A stretch of DNA of 64,000 bases from Mesorhizobium sp. (GTDB lineage: Bacteria > Pseudomonadota > Alphaproteobacteria > Rhizobiales > Rhizobiaceae). Of the stretch, positions 1 through 11,022 are shown piece by piece. Each line of letters opens with the position of its first letter. The stretch's first letter is position 1. The notes beneath the pieces were generated by a model. That model was not told the origin of the DNA and did no database searches. It saw nothing but the letters and a program-made list of their open reading frames with translations. Made by a program: the position numbers and the translations under genes. The DNA lies in assembly GCF_017306585.1 (NCBI RefSeq), contig NZ_JAFKIC010000118.1:1-64000 (forward strand). The letters run 5' to 3'.

Positions 1-56
1 TCTATTTGTCTGATAAAATGCGACGTTTTGTTGCATCCGCAGACGATGCACAGATA

Positions 57-515
57 TCAGGCAGCCTTGACTTCCTTGATCGCCTTCTCGAAGGCGGTCT
101 TGATCGGCTTGGAGACCTCTTCGGCGGCCTTGGAGGCGACAGCCTGGAAGTCCTTGGCCTGCTCGACGCTCAGTTCGACGCGCTTGCGCAGGAAGGCGGT
201 CTGCAGCTCGACGACTTCCGACAGCGACTTGGCGCCGATCAGGGCTTCGAGATGCGAGAAGCCGGCCTCGGCATTGGCGCGCAGCGCGGCAATGGTCTTG
301 AGCGACAGGTCGCTGGAAACAGTCTTGGCGGTCTCGTAGGTCGACTCCAGAGCCTTCTGGGTCTCCTCGGCGCCGGTCTTGAGCTTGGCATAGGCCTCTT
401 TCGACTGCTCAACGCCCTTTTCGGCGAAAGCGCGGATCTGGTCGGTGGCCTTGGAAGCGTCGAAGCTCGGGAATTCAACGTTTTCGATCGTCTCGGCAGT
501 CTTGGTCTTGGTCAT
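57..515 (-). CDS. phaP: Phasin family protein (PHB granule-associated)
   Basis: A 152-residue protein, rich in Ala, Lys and Glu and almost entirely helical, that matches the phasin family: small amphipathic proteins coating polyhydroxybutyrate granules in the cytoplasm. Visible family features are the stretch KGVEQSKEAYAKLKTGAEE and the later SVEQAKDFQ segment. The open frame extends to 659, but the start at 515 is preceded by a good AAGGATGG ribosome-binding site and gives the usual phasin length. It sits next to a CbrA-like kinase and an acetoacetyl-CoA synthetase. As I recall, the S. meliloti phaP1-cbrA-acsA2 region has the same order. An imperfect palindrome upstream (590-627) is a candidate PhaR operator. 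Confidence 0.9.
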   Translation of the reverse strand: MTKTKTAETIENVEFPSFDASKATDQIRAFAEKGVEQSKEAYAKLKTGAEETQKALESTYETAKTVSSDLSLKTIAALRANAEAGFSHLEALIGAKSLSEVVELQTAFLRKRVELSVEQAKDFQAVASKAAEEVSKPIKTAFEKAIKEVKAA

Positions 516-589
516 TTTCCATCCTTTCAGCGGCAGCGGCTTTGACAGAAAGCCGTCTCGTTCATGTATGATGGCAATATAAAGGCAAA

Positions 590-627
590 TTTTGTGCATT
601 GCAATATCTTTGTTGCAGTGCACAAAA
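590..627. promoter_or_regulatory. Imperfect 15-bp inverted repeat upstream of phasin; candidate PhaR operator
   Basis: TTTTGTGCATTGCAA and TTGCAGTGCACAAAA form 15-bp arms with one mismatch around an 8-base spacer, 75-112 bases upstream of the phasin start. PhaR-type PHB regulators are known to bind TGC/GCA-rich repeats in phasin promoters. Assigning this site to PhaR is inference from that resemblance and from its position. Confidence 0.5.
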
Positions 628-763
628 AGAATCTTTCCCAGCGTTAACCAAAAGCCCAAATTCCAGCCTTTGCACGTTCTGGCTTGTGGACCTTCGCGCC
701 CGCGGCTTTTATTAACAAAGCGTTAACTGCAAATTCGCCGCTCCGTGAGGGTTCGCCAAGCGC

Positions 764-3700
764 ATGCCGTCCGAATACTCCTTCCTCGACGTCGCCGTGC
801 TCGACGCGGTCCGGCAGCGCTTTGCCGCCGGCGACGCGATCGCGATCCTGTCGGAGGACCTCGAGCAGGTGATCTGGGCCAACGGACCGGGAGCGGCCGT
901 CTTCGGCTATCCCGATATCGAAGCAATCATCGGCGCCTCGGCGCGGCTGCCGCTGATCGCACGCCGCCAGATCACGGCAACCAGCGGCTTTCCCGAGATC
1001 GGCAGCGACCGCGCCATCACGGTCCGGCTGGCGACCGGTATGAGCAGCCGCGCCGTCGGTTTCCTGGCAAGTGCCGTGACCCTGCCCGATGGCGAGAAGG
1101 CGATCATGCTGGCCGTGCCGGCGGCGCAGACAGGCTCGCGAAGCGCGGCCGAAATCGCAGCCAAGGCGATCAGCGGCTTTACCGAGGACGGTCATTTCAT
1201 CGCTTTCGTCGACGCCAGGGGCAATGTCGAAGCCGCCTCCGACGGGTTTTCCAGACTCGGCATCCAGCCAGCGACGCTGGCCGCCCTGGTCGCCGATGTG
1301 GCGGCCGAAGGAGAGCGCATCGTCAAGCGCCTCGTTCCGGGCGGCAAGACATCCTATCCGGCAGGCCTCGCGCAGTTGACACCGGAACGGCATCTGCTTG
1401 TCGTGATCGACGAGGATCAGTTCGAGGATAGCGCGGCCGCTTCGCCGGTGCTGGCGGATGAGCCCGCCGCTCCGCCGGAAGGCCACGCAGACGACACTGG
1501 CGATACGGCAGCGGAAGGCGTCGCGACCGAGCCCGAGCCTCAGCAAGACAGTCAGCCAACGGCGGATGTTTCACGCGCGGAGCCGATCGGGCATTCGCCT
1601 GCCGCCACCGAGATCGAGCCGGAGGCCGCCGCTTCCGAGCCAGTAGCGGAGGAAGGGCCGCAGGAGGCAAAGCAAGCGATCGACAAGCCGGCCGAGCCGA
1701 TGCCTGATGTCGCCGACAATGATCAGCAAGCAGCGGACGGCGCGCCGGCACAGCACGATCATTGGTATTTCCATGCCGGCGAAGACGACGCTCAACCCGA
1801 GCCGCCCGCCCCGGAAATCGAAGCCGAAACGACCGGCGCCAAGGCTCCGGCCGAAAGCGCGAAGCAGGACGAGCCTGCAGCGCCGGCGCCTGTCGCGGCT
1901 TCGGCGGCCAGGACGATAGACCGGACCGCGCCGCCGTTGCGCTTTGTCTGGCGCACCGACGCCGAGGGCAAATTCAGCGCGCTGTCGCCGGAATTCGCCG
2001 ATATCGTCGGTAAGCAGGCCGCCGACGTGATCGGCCGGCGCTTCAGGGATGTCGCGGCCGCCTTCGGCCTCGATGCCTCCGGCGAGATCGCCGGCCTCCT
2101 GGAGCGGCGCGACACCTGGTCGGGCCGTTCCGTGTTGTGGCCAGTCGTCGGCACCGACATGAAGATACCCGTCGACCTCGCCGCGCTGCCCGTCTATGGC
2201 CGCAGCCGCGCCTTCGAAGGCTTCCGCGGTTTCGGCGTTGCCCGCAGCGGCGATGCCGTCGTCGATCCGGAAGCGATCGGCATGGCGCTGGTGCCCAATG
2301 GCGAGGTGGCGGCAACGCAGGAGCCGAAGGACGCCGCACCGGCAGCCGAACAGCCGAAGGCCGAACAAGCGCAGATTGAGCAGCCCAAGGCGGAGGCGCC
2401 CAGAGCCGAAGAGCCGAAGGCGGAGGATCCGTTCAAGGGCGAAGTGCCGGCGCTGACCATCGTGCCGAAGCCCGAGCGGCGCTTTGCCGACAAGGTGATC
2501 CGGCTGGCGGAACACCGGCAGCCGGCCAACGACAAGGGCTTGTCCACGCTGGAGCGCAGCGCGTTCCGGGAGATCGGCGAGCGGCTGAAGAAGGACAATC
2601 CTCCCGCCGACCCGCCTAAGGTCGAGGCGCCGGCTGTCGAAAGCGCCCCGGAAGCGGCAGCCCCTGCAACGGTCGAGCCGGCGGTCGAAACAGCCCTGGA
2701 GAAGCCGGAAGCCAAGATCGAACCCGCCGGCGAGATCGCGGCGACGCCTCAAGCCGAGCCGGAAGCAAAGAGCGACGACGTCCTCTCGCCGGCGCCTGAG
2801 GACGACGCAACGCCGTCAGAGGCATCCGATGCCGACGCCCAGGATGAAGCGGATCTTGCGCGGCTCGATGGCGCTCATCCCGACGACGTGCCCGATGAGG
2901 AACATGCCGGAACGCCGTCCACGGCCAACGGCTCGTTGCTCAGCTATGCCGACCGCCATGACGAACCCGCTTCGATCACGGATGGTGACGCACCGGCCGC
3001 CGCCGGACCGGCAGGCACCGAGGCGACAACAGCCGAACCAATAGCGATGGAGACCAAACCCGCATCCGCGGACGCCGGACACGTCGCCGCCGATGACGAT
3101 GACAGCATGACTTCGGCCGATTTCCGCGATGCCGAAGACAGCGAGGACTGGGCTGAAGACACGGGCGTCGCCCCCGGCGGCGACGGTCAGGGCGGGCATG
3201 CCGAGCGGTCCGCCGCGTCCGACGGACAAGGCACTGCGCCTAGCGCCGAGAGCATCGGGGCACCTGACGCGGCAGCGACACAGCGACCACGCCTCCAGGT
3301 GCCGCCGCTCAGAACCGAAGGGATCGTGCCGTCGGCCTTTTCTGTCGGCGATGAGAGCAAGGCTCCCGATACCTCGCTGCTCGGCAAGCTGCCGGTGCCG
3401 CTGCTCATCCATTCGGGCGACCAACTGTATTACGCCAATGAGGAATTCCTCGACCTGACCGGCTACGAGACGCTCGAGGACCTCGAGGATGCCGGCGGCC
3501 TCGGCGCGCTGTTTGCCGATCCGTATGCCGATGACGGCGCTTCCGACGGCAGCGACCGGTCCTTGCGGCTGAGGACGCGCGACGGACAGGAATTCCCGAT
3601 CGACGCCATATTGCGGTCGGTGCCCTGGCGCGACGGCAAGGCGCTGATGCTGGTGGTGCGCCGCTCCGGCGAGGACGACGCGCCTGTCGCCCTGCATGCG

Positions 3701-4855
3701 GCGGGCGAGGAGCAGACGCAGCCCGACATTTCCGACCTCAAGGCACGCATCGCCGAGATGCGCACCATCATCGACACCGCCACCGACGGTGTCGTGCTGA
3801 TCGGCAGCGACGGCACCATCCGGTCGATCAGCCGGCCGGCCGAAGCGCTCTTCGGTTTCGACAGCGACGAGGTCGCCGGCAAGCCGTTCGCCTCGCTGTT
3901 TGCCATCGAAAGCCAGCGCGCGGCGCGCGACTATCTCAGTGGCCTGTCGGAGCCCGGCGTGGCCAGCGTCCTCAACGATGGCCGCGAAGTCATCGGCCGC
4001 GAGGCGCAGGGCCGCTTCATCCCGCTGTTCATGACCATCGGCCGGCTGCCCAACGACAGCGGTTTCTGCGCCGTCGTGCGCGACATCACGCAGTGGAAAC
4101 GGGCCGAGGAGGACCTCACCCAGGCGCGCGCGGTGGCCGAACGCGCCTCCTCGCAGAAGACCGACTTCCTTGCCCGCATCAGCCACGAAATCCGCACGCC
4201 GCTCAACGCCATCATCGGTTTTTCCGAGCTGATGGTCGACGAGAAGTTCGGACCGGTCGCCAATGACCGCTACCGCGACTATCTCAGAGACATCAACCGT
4301 TCGGGCAATCACGTGCTCGATCTGGTCAACGACCTGTTGGACATCTCGAAGATCGAGGCCGGCCAGCAGGAAATGGCCTATGAGGCGGTGTCGCTCAACG
4401 ACACGCTGGCCGAGACCGTGGCGATGATGCAGCCGCAGGCCAACCGCGAACGCGTCATCATCCGCTCCAGCTTCGCCTCGCGCCTGCCTGAAGTGGTGGC
4501 GGACCTGCGCAGCGTGCGGCAGATCGCGCTCAACATCCTGTCGAACGCCATCCGTTACACCCAGGCCGGCGGCCAGGTGATCGTCTCGACCGCCTATGAG
4601 AGCTCGGGCGACGTCGTCATGCGGGTGCGCGATACCGGCATCGGCATGAGCCAGGCCGAGATCGAGCAGGCGCTGAAGCCATTCAAGCAGATCAACGCGC
4701 TGAAACGCGGACGCGGCGACGGCACCGGGCTCGGCCTGCCGCTGACCAAGGCAATGGTGGAGGCGAACCGCGCCCGCTTCACCATCAACTCGACGCCCGG
4801 CGAAGGCACGCTGGTGGAGGTCGCCTTCCCGTCCACCCGGGTGCTGGCGGAATAG
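764..4855 (+). CDS. cbrA: Large multi-PAS sensor histidine kinase, CbrA/PdhS-like
   Basis: A 1363-residue protein with no obvious membrane segment. PAS-like regions lie at about residues 392-500 (LRFVWRTDAEGKFSALSPEF), 872-980 and 991-1110. They are followed by a HisKA domain with HEIRTPLNAIIGFSELM, in which the phospho-acceptor is His1141, and a HATPase domain ending the protein (DTGIGM, GDGTGLGLPLTKAMV). No receiver follows. The domain order and cytoplasmic character fit the PleC/DivJ-related kinases PdhS (Brucella) and CbrA (Sinorhizobium), which act on DivK in cell-cycle control. The neighbours (phasin, acetoacetyl-CoA synthetase) match the cbrA region. Long Ala/Glu/Pro-rich acidic linkers (about 225-390 and 510-870) make it longer than most relatives. 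The kinase call is certain; orthology to CbrA is inferred. Confidence 0.85.
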   Translation: MPSEYSFLDVAVLDAVRQRFAAGDAIAILSEDLEQVIWANGPGAAVFGYPDIEAIIGASARLPLIARRQITATSGFPEIGSDRAITVRLATGMSSRAVGFLASAVTLPDGEKAIMLAVPAAQTGSRSAAEIAAKAISGFTEDGHFIAFVDARGNVEAASDGFSRLGIQPATLAALVADVAAEGERIVKRLVPGGKTSYPAGLAQLTPERHLLVVIDEDQFEDSAAASPVLADEPAAPPEGHADDTGDTAAEGVATEPEPQQDSQPTADVSRAEPIGHSPAATEIEPEAAASEPVAEEGPQEAKQAIDKPAEPMPDVADNDQQAADGAPAQHDHWYFHAGEDDAQPEPPAPEIEAETTGAKAPAESAKQDEPAAPAPVAASAARTIDRTAPPLRFVWRTDAEGKFSALSPEFADIVGKQAADVIGRRFRDVAAAFGLDASGEIAGLLERRDTWSGRSVLWPVVGTDMKIPVDLAALPVYGRSRAFEGFRGFGVARSGDAVVDPEAIGMALVPNGEVAATQEPKDAAPAAEQPKAEQAQIEQPKAEAPRAEEPKAEDPFKGEVPALTIVPKPERRFADKVIRLAEHRQPANDKGLSTLERSAFREIGERLKKDNPPADPPKVEAPAVESAPEAAAPATVEPAVETALEKPEAKIEPAGEIAATPQAEPEAKSDDVLSPAPEDDATPSEASDADAQDEADLARLDGAHPDDVPDEEHAGTPSTANGSLLSYADRHDEPASITDGDAPAAAGPAGTEATTAEPIAMETKPASADAGHVAADDDDSMTSADFRDAEDSEDWAEDTGVAPGGDGQGGHAERSAASDGQGTAPSAESIGAPDAAATQRPRLQVPPLRTEGIVPSAFSVGDESKAPDTSLLGKLPVPLLIHSGDQLYYANEEFLDLTGYETLEDLEDAGGLGALFADPYADDGASDGSDRSLRLRTRDGQEFPIDAILRSVPWRDGKALMLVVRRSGEDDAPVALHAAGEEQTQPDISDLKARIAEMRTIIDTATDGVVLIGSDGTIRSISRPAEALFGFDSDEVAGKPFASLFAIESQRAARDYLSGLSEPGVASVLNDGREVIGREAQGRFIPLFMTIGRLPNDSGFCAVVRDITQWKRAEEDLTQARAVAERASSQKTDFLARISHEIRTPLNAIIGFSELMVDEKFGPVANDRYRDYLRDINRSGNHVLDLVNDLLDISKIEAGQQEMAYEAVSLNDTLAETVAMMQPQANRERVIIRSSFASRLPEVVADLRSVRQIALNILSNAIRYTQAGGQVIVSTAYESSGDVVMRVRDTGIGMSQAEIEQALKPFKQINALKRGRGDGTGLGLPLTKAMVEANRARFTINSTPGEGTLVEVAFPSTRVLAE

Positions 4856-4890
4856 GCATCTCCCCGGATGCAGCCTTCGGGGCAAAAGAA

Positions 4891-4912
4891 AAGGCGCCCA
4901 AAGGGACGCCTT
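4891..4912. terminator. Hairpin between convergent cbrA-like gene and acsA2
   Basis: AAGGCGCCC and GGGACGCCTT pair into a nine-base-pair stem with one bulged A and an AAA loop, 36 bases after the kinase stop. Read leftwards it is followed by TTCTTTT, so it resembles an intrinsic terminator better for the leftward acsA2 transcript. Read rightwards it has no T tract. Confidence 0.45.
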
Positions 4913-5123
4913 AAGAGATGGGATTGCTGTCACAACGGGGGCTTGAGCGAATTCAGATCCTCCGGGGGCAGAGGAACGGGATTTCTCCCTCAAGTTACGT
5001 GCGACTATCGACGTCGGGCCTTAACAACTCCTTACCGGGCCGCCGGAAAATTTACGAATGTGTACCACTCGTGAAATCTAGGTAAATTCACGCGACAGAT
5101 TTCGTTAACCATGCCGGTTGGCG

Positions 5124-7082
<1,959 letters not shown>

Positions 7083-7304
7083 GATCGATCCTCCCAGGTC
7101 GTCATCGCTTATGCATATTGCAGCGCAGCAGAGCAAGATTTTGTTAAGCCGACGCGGCCGGATGTGCGCAAATGCCATCGCCGGGCCATAAAGACTTGAA
7201 ATGCGTCGGCCCAAAGTCGTAGTGACGACTGGAAGCCGCAGGTGGCGACCGGGATTTATACCCCTCGGACGATTTTTTGCCGGAATGGAGGCATACGGGG
7301 CGAT

Positions 7305-9158
7305 ATGCCATCATCCTTGATCCGCCGCGGAGTATGGGCGATCGGCGCTGCCGTGATCGTCGTTGCTCTGGTGGTCGCCGCCCTGCCGCTGATCGCCTCG
7401 ACGCGGATCGTGCGTGACCGCATCGCCTGGGAAATGAGTGCGTGGAGCGGCTTTCGGGTCGCTATTGATGGCTCGCCGCGCATCGAGGTCTGGCCAAAAT
7501 TCCGTGCCATCCTGACCGATGTGACGTTGTCGAAGTGGACGGACGGCGACGCGCCGCCGGTGGTGGAAGCCGAACGGGTCGAAGTCGACCTCTCGGCGAT
7601 GGCGGCGTTGCAAGGCGATGTCGCGTTTTCGACGGCACGGCTCGTGCGGCCGACGATCCGCGTCCAGCGCACCACGGACGGCCTGTTCCTGCCAACGGCA
7701 CCGACGGGCGGGCGTATCGCGCGCTCCATCGACACGGCGCGCGGCGTGGTCAATGCCGATCCAGCCAAACCCGATCTCGACAAGCTGCCGGCGGACGCCT
7801 TCGGCACGGTGGAGTTCAGGGATGGCCGCATGGTCGCATCCGTCAACGGCAAGGACGTGGAAATCCTGAGCAGCCTCAACGGCAAGGCGACCTGGGCGGC
7901 GATGAACAGCGACGCGACACTGTCGGCAACCGGCATCTGGCGCGGCGAGAGCGTGACGGTGGACGCCGCTTCGGCCAAGCCGCTGGTGCTGTTTGCCGGC
8001 GGCATGGCGCCGCTTACCTTGTCCTTCAAGGCAGCACCCGCCACCTTCTCGTTCGACGGCACCGCCAGCATGTCCAACAATGGCTATTTCGACGGCCAGG
8101 TGAAGTTCGCGGCGCCTTCGCTGCGTCGCGTGCTGGAATGGTCGCAGGCCGGCATAGCGCCGAGCGCCGCGATCGGCTCGGTCAGCATTTCAAGCAAGGT
8201 CACGGCGTCCGCGGGACGTGTCAAATTCGAGAACACCGCACTGGCGCTGGACAACAATCCGGGCATGGGCGCGCTGGACGTATCGCTTGGCGACGCTCAG
8301 CCGCTGATCTCGGGTACGCTCGCCTTCGATACGCTCGACCTCAGGTCGTTTCTGTCCGCCTTCACGCCGCTGGGGCCGGCAAGCGGCGCCGCGCCCAGCG
8401 ACGTCAACACGAGTTTCGCCGACCGGGTCAACCTGGACCTCAGGCTCTCGGCGGCGCATGCGACGGCAGGCGCCATCCAGCTTGCCGATGTCGCAGCGAC
8501 CGCGCAGGTCAAGGACGGTCTTTCCGTCTTCGATATCTCCGACGCCTCGGCCTTTGGCGGCAATATCCAGACCAGCCTCCGTTTCGACCGCAAGCCGGAA
8601 GGCACGCAGGTCGAGATCCGGCTCCTGGCTTCCGATGTCGATGGCGGCGCGTTCGGCACGGCCGCCGGCATGACCCGGCTGGTGCCTGTCGGCACGGGAA
8701 CCGTCTCGGTCATCCTCAAGGGGCCAGGCAGGACCTGGGACTCGATTTTCGAGAACGCCGACGGTTCGGTCTCGGCGACCTTCGGCCCCGGCGCGCTCAG
8801 CAAGTTCAATCTGCAGGCTTTCCTCAAGCACACCGAACAGGGCGGCTTCTTCGCGCTCGACGACGTTTCGGATGGAACGCTGCCGATCGACGGCGCCGAA
8901 GTGAAGGCAACCATTTCCAGAGGCGTGGCGAGGCTGGACAAGGCCGAGGCCAATTCGGCGAAATACAAGATCTGGCTTTCCGGCATCGCCTCCTATGCCG
9001 GACGCGGGCTGGCCCTGTCCGGCGGCGTCACCCAAGCGGATCAGGCGGCAGCGCAGAAAGCCGGCCAGCAAGGCCCCAACCAGTCGTCCTTCTTTGTCGG
9101 CGGGACGTGGAGCACGCCGTTCATTTCACCGATCAGCCGCGGCGTGTCGGGCGAATAG
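7305..9158 (+). CDS. AsmA family protein
   Basis: A 617-residue protein with one N-terminal membrane segment (about residues 7-29, GVWAIGAAVIVVALVVAALP) followed by a long periplasmic beta-rich region. It starts with the AsmA-typical SGFRVAIDGSPRIEVWPKF... segment and ends with the AsmA C-terminal pattern (ALSKFNLQAFL, then SAKYKIWLSG). AsmA-like proteins are thought to bridge the envelope and assist lipid or outer-membrane homeostasis. The precise function here is unknown. The start at 7305 is preferred over 7242 because it puts the membrane anchor at the N-terminus and follows a GGAG-containing leader. It is divergent from acsA2 and convergent with potI. Confidence 0.85.
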   Translation: MPSSLIRRGVWAIGAAVIVVALVVAALPLIASTRIVRDRIAWEMSAWSGFRVAIDGSPRIEVWPKFRAILTDVTLSKWTDGDAPPVVEAERVEVDLSAMAALQGDVAFSTARLVRPTIRVQRTTDGLFLPTAPTGGRIARSIDTARGVVNADPAKPDLDKLPADAFGTVEFRDGRMVASVNGKDVEILSSLNGKATWAAMNSDATLSATGIWRGESVTVDAASAKPLVLFAGGMAPLTLSFKAAPATFSFDGTASMSNNGYFDGQVKFAAPSLRRVLEWSQAGIAPSAAIGSVSISSKVTASAGRVKFENTALALDNNPGMGALDVSLGDAQPLISGTLAFDTLDLRSFLSAFTPLGPASGAAPSDVNTSFADRVNLDLRLSAAHATAGAIQLADVAATAQVKDGLSVFDISDASAFGGNIQTSLRFDRKPEGTQVEIRLLASDVDGGAFGTAAGMTRLVPVGTGTVSVILKGPGRTWDSIFENADGSVSATFGPGALSKFNLQAFLKHTEQGGFFALDDVSDGTLPIDGAEVKATISRGVARLDKAEANSAKYKIWLSGIASYAGRGLALSGGVTQADQAAAQKAGQQGPNQSSFFVGGTWSTPFISPISRGVSGE

Positions 9159-9173
9159 GGCAAATCCAGGATA

Positions 9174-9205
9174 GCGTTTCACCGCTTGCCGAAACGATGA
9201 AACGC
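9174..9205. repeat. Intergenic palindrome GCGTTTCA...TGAAACGC
   Basis: Eight-base arms GCGTTTCA and TGAAACGC flank a 16-base centre that contains a further GAAACG copy. It lies between the convergent AsmA and potI genes. Similar GCGTTTCA palindromes recur in Mesorhizobium intergenic DNA. It may also end transcription, but there is no T tract. Confidence 0.45.
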
Positions 9206-9228
9206 CTTGATCCCGCGTTTGCCTTCTA

Positions 9229-10047
9229 TCAACCGCGCTGCGCGGCCTGTTCGTCGAGCTGGCGCTGCACCTCACGCCGCTTGTTCGCGATCGAGGCTAC
9301 GATCACACCGACCGCGACAACTGCGATCAGAAGGGTGCATGCGGCGTTGATTTCCGGCGTCACGCCGAGACGGACCTGGCTGTAGATCTTCATCGGCAGC
9401 GTGGTGGCGCCGGGCCCCGAGGTGAAGCTGGCGATGACCAGGTCGTCGAGCGACAGCGTGAAAGCCAGCATCCAGCCGGACACGATCGCCGGCATGATGA
9501 CCGGCAGCGTGATCTGGAAAAAGGTCTTGGCCGGCGTTGCGCCGAGATCCATCGCCGCTTCCTCCAGCGAACGGTCGAAGGACACCAGACGCGACTGCAC
9601 GACGACCGCCACGAAGCACATGGTCAGCGTGATGTGGGCGAGCGTGACGGTCAGGAAGCCGCGGTCGAGACCCACGGCGACGAACAGCAACAGCAGCGAC
9701 AGGCCGGTGATGACTTCCGGCATGACGAGCGGCGCAAAAACCATGCCTGAAAACAGGATACGGCCCCTGAACCGGGTGTAGCGCGTCAGGGTGAGCGCGG
9801 CCAGCGTGCCAAGCACCGTCGCTACCGTGGCCGAAATGACGCCGACGCGCGCGGTGACCCAGGTGGCGTCCATCAGGCCCTGATTGTGAAACAGCGACAC
9901 GTACCATTTGGTCGAGAAGCCGCCCCACACGGTGACGAGCTTGGATTCGTTGAACGAGAAGACGATGAGCAGCACGATCGGCAGGTAGAGAAAGGCAAAG
10001 CCAAGCACGATCGAGGTGACGTTGAAGCGGCTCCAGGTGGTGTTCAT
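9229..10047 (-). CDS. potI: Putrescine ABC transporter, inner-membrane permease PotI
   Basis: A 272-residue BPD_transp_1 permease with about six membrane segments. It carries the EAA-type loop (EEAAMDLGATPAKTFFQITLP) that contacts the ATPase. It is the second permease of the PotFGHI-type importer and overlaps the potH stop codon in an ATGA arrangement, indicating translational coupling. The N-terminus (FNVTSIVLGFAFLYLPIVLL) and the segment LVIASFTSGPGATTLPMKIYS are typical of PotI. Substrate specificity is inferred from the whole four-gene set. Spermidine-type PotC is the main alternative. Confidence 0.9.
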   Translation of the reverse strand: MNTTWSRFNVTSIVLGFAFLYLPIVLLIVFSFNESKLVTVWGGFSTKWYVSLFHNQGLMDATWVTARVGVISATVATVLGTLAALTLTRYTRFRGRILFSGMVFAPLVMPEVITGLSLLLLFVAVGLDRGFLTVTLAHITLTMCFVAVVVQSRLVSFDRSLEEAAMDLGATPAKTFFQITLPVIMPAIVSGWMLAFTLSLDDLVIASFTSGPGATTLPMKIYSQVRLGVTPEINAACTLLIAVVAVGVIVASIANKRREVQRQLDEQAAQRG

Positions 10048-11012
10048 TTGCCCTGCTCCTGTGCCTTGGCCTGCGCCTGCTGGAAGAGCATGATCGGCAC
10101 GGTCAGCAACAGGAGCAGAATGACCGCGACAGCCGATGACACCGGCCAGTCACGGTTGGCGAAGAACTCGTTCCACAACGTCTTGCCGATCATCAGCGTT
10201 TGCGATCCGCCGAGCAGGTCGGGGATGACGAATTCACCGACGGCCGGGATGAACACAAGCAGGCAGCCGGCGATGACGCCCGGCAGCGACAGCGGGAAGG
10301 TGATCTTCCAGAAGGCAGCGGTCGGCGGGCAGCCGAGATCCTTGGCGGCCTCAATCAGCGAATAGTCCATTTTCTCCAGCGAGGAATAAAGCGGCAGCAC
10401 CATGAACGGCAGATAGGAATAAACGATGCCGATGAAGATTGCCGTATAGGTGTTGAGGATGACCAGCGGCTGGTCGATGATGTGCAGCGACAGCAGCAGC
10501 TGGTTGAGCAGGCCCTCGGGCTTCAGGATGCCGATCCAGGCATAGACGCGGATCAGGAACGAGGTCCAGAACGGCAGGATGACCAGCATCAGCAATGTCG
10601 GGCGCACGGTGGCCGGCGCGCGCGCCATGCCATAAGCGATGGGGTAGCCGACGATCAGCGTCAGCACGGTCGAAATGGCGGCGATGACCAGGCTGGTGAC
10701 ATAGGCCTTGAAGTAGAGCGCGTCCTGCGTCAGCCAGGCATAGTTGTCGAGGTTGAGCTCGCGGAACCCGCCGAAGAAGCCGGAAAGGCCGTCGCTGAAA
10801 TCGAGCACCGGCGTGTAGGGCGGCATGGCGATCGCCGTCTGCGACAGCGATATCTTGAAGACGATGATGAAGGGGATAAGGAAGAAAAACAGCAACCAGA
10901 CGTAAGGGACGATGATGACGAGCCGGTTGACAAAGCCGGCCGCCAGCCGCGTCAGGAATGGCTTGGCGGCGGCCGGTGCCGCCGCGGCGTCGGTGATGGC
11001 GATGTTGGACAT
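10044..11012 (-). CDS. potH: Putrescine ABC transporter, inner-membrane permease PotH
   Basis: A 322-residue BPD_transp_1 permease with a long cytoplasmic N-terminus, a first membrane segment near residue 34 and the EAA loop EAAKDLGCPPTAAFWKITFPL. The tract VGEFVIPDLLGG is characteristic of PotH/PotB permeases. The start is preceded by AAGGGGG. It lies 10 bases after potG and overlaps potI, so potG-potH-potI form one transcription unit. Confidence 0.9.
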   Translation of the reverse strand: MSNIAITDAAAAPAAAKPFLTRLAAGFVNRLVIIVPYVWLLFFFLIPFIIVFKISLSQTAIAMPPYTPVLDFSDGLSGFFGGFRELNLDNYAWLTQDALYFKAYVTSLVIAAISTVLTLIVGYPIAYGMARAPATVRPTLLMLVILPFWTSFLIRVYAWIGILKPEGLLNQLLLSLHIIDQPLVILNTYTAIFIGIVYSYLPFMVLPLYSSLEKMDYSLIEAAKDLGCPPTAAFWKITFPLSLPGVIAGCLLVFIPAVGEFVIPDLLGGSQTLMIGKTLWNEFFANRDWPVSSAVAVILLLLLTVPIMLFQQAQAKAQEQGK

Positions 11013-11022
11013 GTCCGCCCCC

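Noticed and set aside
2816-4993. 725-codon minus-strand frame opposite the histidine kinase
   Set aside because: It is a mirror of the kinase reading frame; HisKA and HATPase motifs on the plus strand are unambiguous.
4868-5074. 68-codon frame between the kinase and acsA2
   Set aside because: It runs through the hairpin at 4891-4912, has no ribosome-binding site and no resemblance to a protein family.
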